This document shows, piece after piece, positions 61,737 through 64,000 of a stretch of 64,000 nt of DNA. The translations under genes were made by a program, and so were the position numbers. Source of the stretch: Dysgonomonas mossii DSM 22836 (GTDB taxonomy: Bacteria; Bacteroidota; Bacteroidia; Bacteroidales; Dysgonomonadaceae); the NCBI RefSeq assembly GCF_000213575.1, contig NZ_GL892013.1, positions 1 to 64,000 on the forward strand, given 5' to 3'. Every line of letters starts with the position of its first letter. Positions within the stretch are counted from its first letter, which is position 1. The notes under the pieces were generated by a model. It made no database searches and had not been told where the DNA came from. It was given only the letters and a program-made list of their open reading frames with translations.

Positions 61737-63545
61737 ATGAAGAAGAATTTTTTATTGTTAATTTTATTTATCACCAGTATTGGTCTTTTTGCCCAATGGA
61801 AACCAGCGGGAGATAAGATAAAAACAAAATGGGCAGAATCGCTTGATCCCAAAAACATATTGCCCGAATATCCACGTCCGATAATGGAGCGTGCCGAGTG
61901 GGCAAACCTAAACGGACTTTGGGAATATGCAATCTTACCCATCGGACAAGCCGAACCACGCAGCTTCGACGGACAGATACTTGTTCCGTTTGCTGTAGAG
62001 TCGAGCCTGTCGGGAGTGCAAAAGGAACTTGGAGCAAAAAACGAACTTTGGTACAAACGTACTTTTTCTGTACCATCTTCGTGGAAGGGTAAGAATGTAA
62101 TCCTTCACTTTGGTGCGGTAGACTGGAAGACTGAGGTTTTTGTTAACGATATAAAAGTAGGTACACACAAGGGCGGATATACTCCGTTCAGTTTCGATGT
62201 TACTCCTTTCCTTACATCGGGCAGTCAAAAACTGGTTGTAAAGGTTTGGGATCCTACCACAGACGGCTATCAGCCTGTCGGCAAGCAGCACAAAGACCCT
62301 CACGGTATATGGTATACCCCTGTGTCGGGTATCTGGCAAACAGTGTGGCTAGAGCCGGTGAATAATAAACATATTGCGAACATTAAGGCTATACCTTGCC
62401 TCGATACGAAGAAAATAGCATTCGATGTATGTGCGGCAAATGCTTCATCTTCAGATGTTGTAGAGGTAGTAGTAAAAGATAAGGGGGAAACTGTAGCTTC
62501 GGGAAAAGCCGTTGCGGGACAGACGCTCGAATTGCCTATCGCCGACCCTAAATTGTGGTCGCCCGAAAGTCCGTTCTTGTACGATGTAGAGGTAACGCTA
62601 TTCAGTGCAGGCAAGGCTCTGGATAAGGTAAAGAGCTATACGGCCATGCGTAAGGTTTCGTTCAAGCGTGATGATAATGGCATTATGCGTTTGCAACTCA
62701 ACAATAAAGATTATTTCCAGTTTGGCCCGCTCGATCAGGGTTGGTGGCCTGATGGCCTGTATACCGCACCTACCGATGAGGCTTTGGTATACGATATACA
62801 AAAAACAAAAGACTTTGGATTCAATATGATACGTAAGCACGTGAAGGTAGAGCCTGCACGCTGGTACACACATTGCGACCGTCTAGGGATATTGGTATGG
62901 CAGGATATGCCTAACGGAGACCGTTCGCCACAGTGGCAAAACAGAGATTACTTCAAAGGATCGGAGCTGATCCGTAGCGCCGAGTCGGAAGCAAACTATC
63001 GTCAGGAGTGGAAAGCGATTATGGATTATCTGATCTCTTATCCTTCTATCGCTGTGTGGGTTCCGTTCAACGAAGCTTGGGGACAGTTCAAAACACAGGA
63101 GATTGCCGAATGGACAAAAGCGTATGATCCTTCACGCCTTGTAAACCCTGCCAGTGGCGGTAACTTCTACCGTACAGGCGATATGCTCGACTTGCACAAT
63201 TATCCGGGCCCTGACATGTATCTCTACGATGCCGAGCGTCCTACAGTGCTTGGAGAGTATGGAGGAATAGGTCTTCCGCTACAGAATCACTTGTGGCAAA
63301 CAGACAAAAACTGGGGATATGTTCAGTTTAAGAATGCCAAAGAAGTGACAGACGAATATGTGAAGTATGCCGAACAGTTGAAAAAACTTATTAAAGCCGG
63401 TTTCTCTGCTGCTGTCTACACCCAGACTACAGATGTGGAAGGCGAGGTAAACGGTTTTATAACATATGATAGAAAAGAAATAAAAGTGGACGAACCACGC
63501 ATAAAAAAGGTGAATTTGGAGATATGCAATTCCTTGTCTAAATAA
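61737..63545 (+). CDS. Secreted glycoside hydrolase family 2 enzyme
   Basis: A 602-residue protein with a signal peptide (FITSIGLFAQ). Domains follow the GH2 order: a jelly-roll sugar-binding domain (about residues 50-205, NLNGLWEYAILPIG), an Ig-like domain (about 210-310) and a TIM barrel. Catalytic residues are the acid/base Glu446 in FNEAW and the nucleophile Glu507 in LGEYGG. It is shorter than LacZ and lacks its extra C-terminal domains; many Bacteroidetes GH2 enzymes of this length act on galactosides or glucuronides. Probably co-regulated with the GH43 gene to degrade a plant polysaccharide. The substrate is not readable. Confidence 0.88.
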   Translation: MKKNFLLLILFITSIGLFAQWKPAGDKIKTKWAESLDPKNILPEYPRPIMERAEWANLNGLWEYAILPIGQAEPRSFDGQILVPFAVESSLSGVQKELGAKNELWYKRTFSVPSSWKGKNVILHFGAVDWKTEVFVNDIKVGTHKGGYTPFSFDVTPFLTSGSQKLVVKVWDPTTDGYQPVGKQHKDPHGIWYTPVSGIWQTVWLEPVNNKHIANIKAIPCLDTKKIAFDVCAANASSSDVVEVVVKDKGETVASGKAVAGQTLELPIADPKLWSPESPFLYDVEVTLFSAGKALDKVKSYTAMRKVSFKRDDNGIMRLQLNNKDYFQFGPLDQGWWPDGLYTAPTDEALVYDIQKTKDFGFNMIRKHVKVEPARWYTHCDRLGILVWQDMPNGDRSPQWQNRDYFKGSELIRSAESEANYRQEWKAIMDYLISYPSIAVWVPFNEAWGQFKTQEIAEWTKAYDPSRLVNPASGGNFYRTGDMLDLHNYPGPDMYLYDAERPTVLGEYGGIGLPLQNHLWQTDKNWGYVQFKNAKEVTDEYVKYAEQLKKLIKAGFSAAVYTQTTDVEGEVNGFITYDRKEIKVDEPRIKKVNLEICNSLSK

Positions 63546-63586
63546 CGAGGAACAGTATTTCCTGAATTTAGGTGATTTTAGGTTTG

Positions 63587-63617
63587 AAAAGAGGTGGAAG
63601 GGATTTTCGCCTCTTTT
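63587..63617 (+). terminator. Terminator after the GH2 gene
   Basis: AAAAGAGG pairs with CCTCTTTT, with a 15-base loop and further T downstream, 41 bp after the GH2 stop. Confidence 0.7.
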
Positions 63618-63820
63618 TACTTGTTGTTATTTGCTGTATATTGTCATGATTTTTAATCAGATTTATCTTATCATATAAATAGTCAAGTCTTCATTATTAA
63701 TGAAGTAATTATATTGATACTATGTGCGTTTTGTAATATTTAACTATATATGCATTGTTAATAAAAAAACAAAGTGTTACTTTTGTATCATCTCATTAAC
63801 CTAGATGTTAAAGGAGAAAA

Positions 63821-63851
63821 GAAGCCGTATTAGAGTAATCTATACGGCTTC
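63821..63851 (-). terminator. Hairpin overlapping the end of the partial leftward gene
   Basis: GAAGCCGTAT pairs perfectly with ATACGGCTTC (10 bp). Read leftwards it is followed by TTTTCTCCTT. The stop codon of the gene at 63840 lies inside it. Confidence 0.65.
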
Positions 63852-64000
63852 GGCATTTTTTATAAATTCATTATATTCTTTTAGAAGTTTTCGTTTTACA
63901 TTATTGTAAGTTATAGGATATGCTGTCCATGGTAAAATATAACTGCCCATGTCTGCTAATACTACTAGATAATTTTCTTCTTCGTGATAAATTAGAATTC
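63840..64000 (-). CDS. Partial gene at the right edge, 3' end only
   Basis: An open leftward frame from 63998 to TAG at 63840 encodes the last 52 residues of a protein, including ENYLVVLADMGSYILPWTAY and ending LKEYNEFIKNAEAV. No family was recognised, and the 5' part is outside the window. Confidence 0.5.
   Translation of the reverse strand, partial: ILIYHEEENYLVVLADMGSYILPWTAYPITYNNVKRKLLKEYNEFIKNAEAV

Overview
The window looks like a chromosomal segment of an AT-rich Bacteroidota, probably Bacteroidales (Dysgonomonas-like is a guess). The support is a type IX secretion sorting domain, a hybrid two-component regulator of the polysaccharide-utilisation type, a DUF6056-like membrane protein, many short lipoproteins without clear Shine-Dalgarno sites, and one fair TTG/TAnnTTTG-type promoter. 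No rRNA, tRNA or CRISPR array was recognised.

Layout. 1-6.0 kb: right end of a first prophage (tail fibre with an Asp-box, holin, GH108 endolysin, unimolecular-spanin-like protein, tyrosine integrase). 6.3-16.6 kb: an Rhs polymorphic-toxin locus read leftwards. A short T9SS-sorted protein precedes a 2077-residue Rhs/SpvB protein and its putative lipoprotein immunity protein. Two displaced toxin tips with their own immunity genes follow: one tip has an HEGTH motif, the other is barnase-like with barstar beside it. A duplicated immunity-gene 3' end closes the array. 16.9-19.8 kb: host membrane proteins and lipoproteins.

19.8-56 kb: a second phage-derived region with a nearly full set of siphophage functions: TerS, TerL, portal, XkdF-like protease, capsid, head-tail proteins, tail tube, tail-assembly chaperone, tape measure, baseplate/fibre proteins, holin, endolysin, spanin, S24 repressor, replication initiator and DnaC-like loader. 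The gene order is scrambled and split over both strands. No integrase or transposase is visible, and non-phage lipoprotein and secreted-protein genes sit between phage genes. Almost every gap in the structural part (23.8-48.5 kb) carries a palindromic repeat of about 90 bp made of three hairpins and bounded by CGTCC...GGACG. I see none of these elsewhere in the window.

56-64 kb: host carbohydrate metabolism, with a 1336-residue hybrid two-component sensor/regulator divergent from a GH43 arabinanase-like lipoprotein and a secreted GH2 enzyme. A partial gene runs off the right edge.

Most notable observations: (1) a canonical T TTT TTA slippery heptamer in the tail-chaperone gene, with an 88-codon -1-frame extension that no annotated ORF covers; (2) the three-hairpin repeats, including copies with the same roughly 30-bp insert in the loop of either of two hairpins; (3) the shuffled, integrase-less, repeat-punctuated phage region; (4) the Rhs tip array with a 32-bp shared junction and a duplicated immunity-gene fragment; (5) two u-spanin-like proteins; (6) three putative repressor operators.
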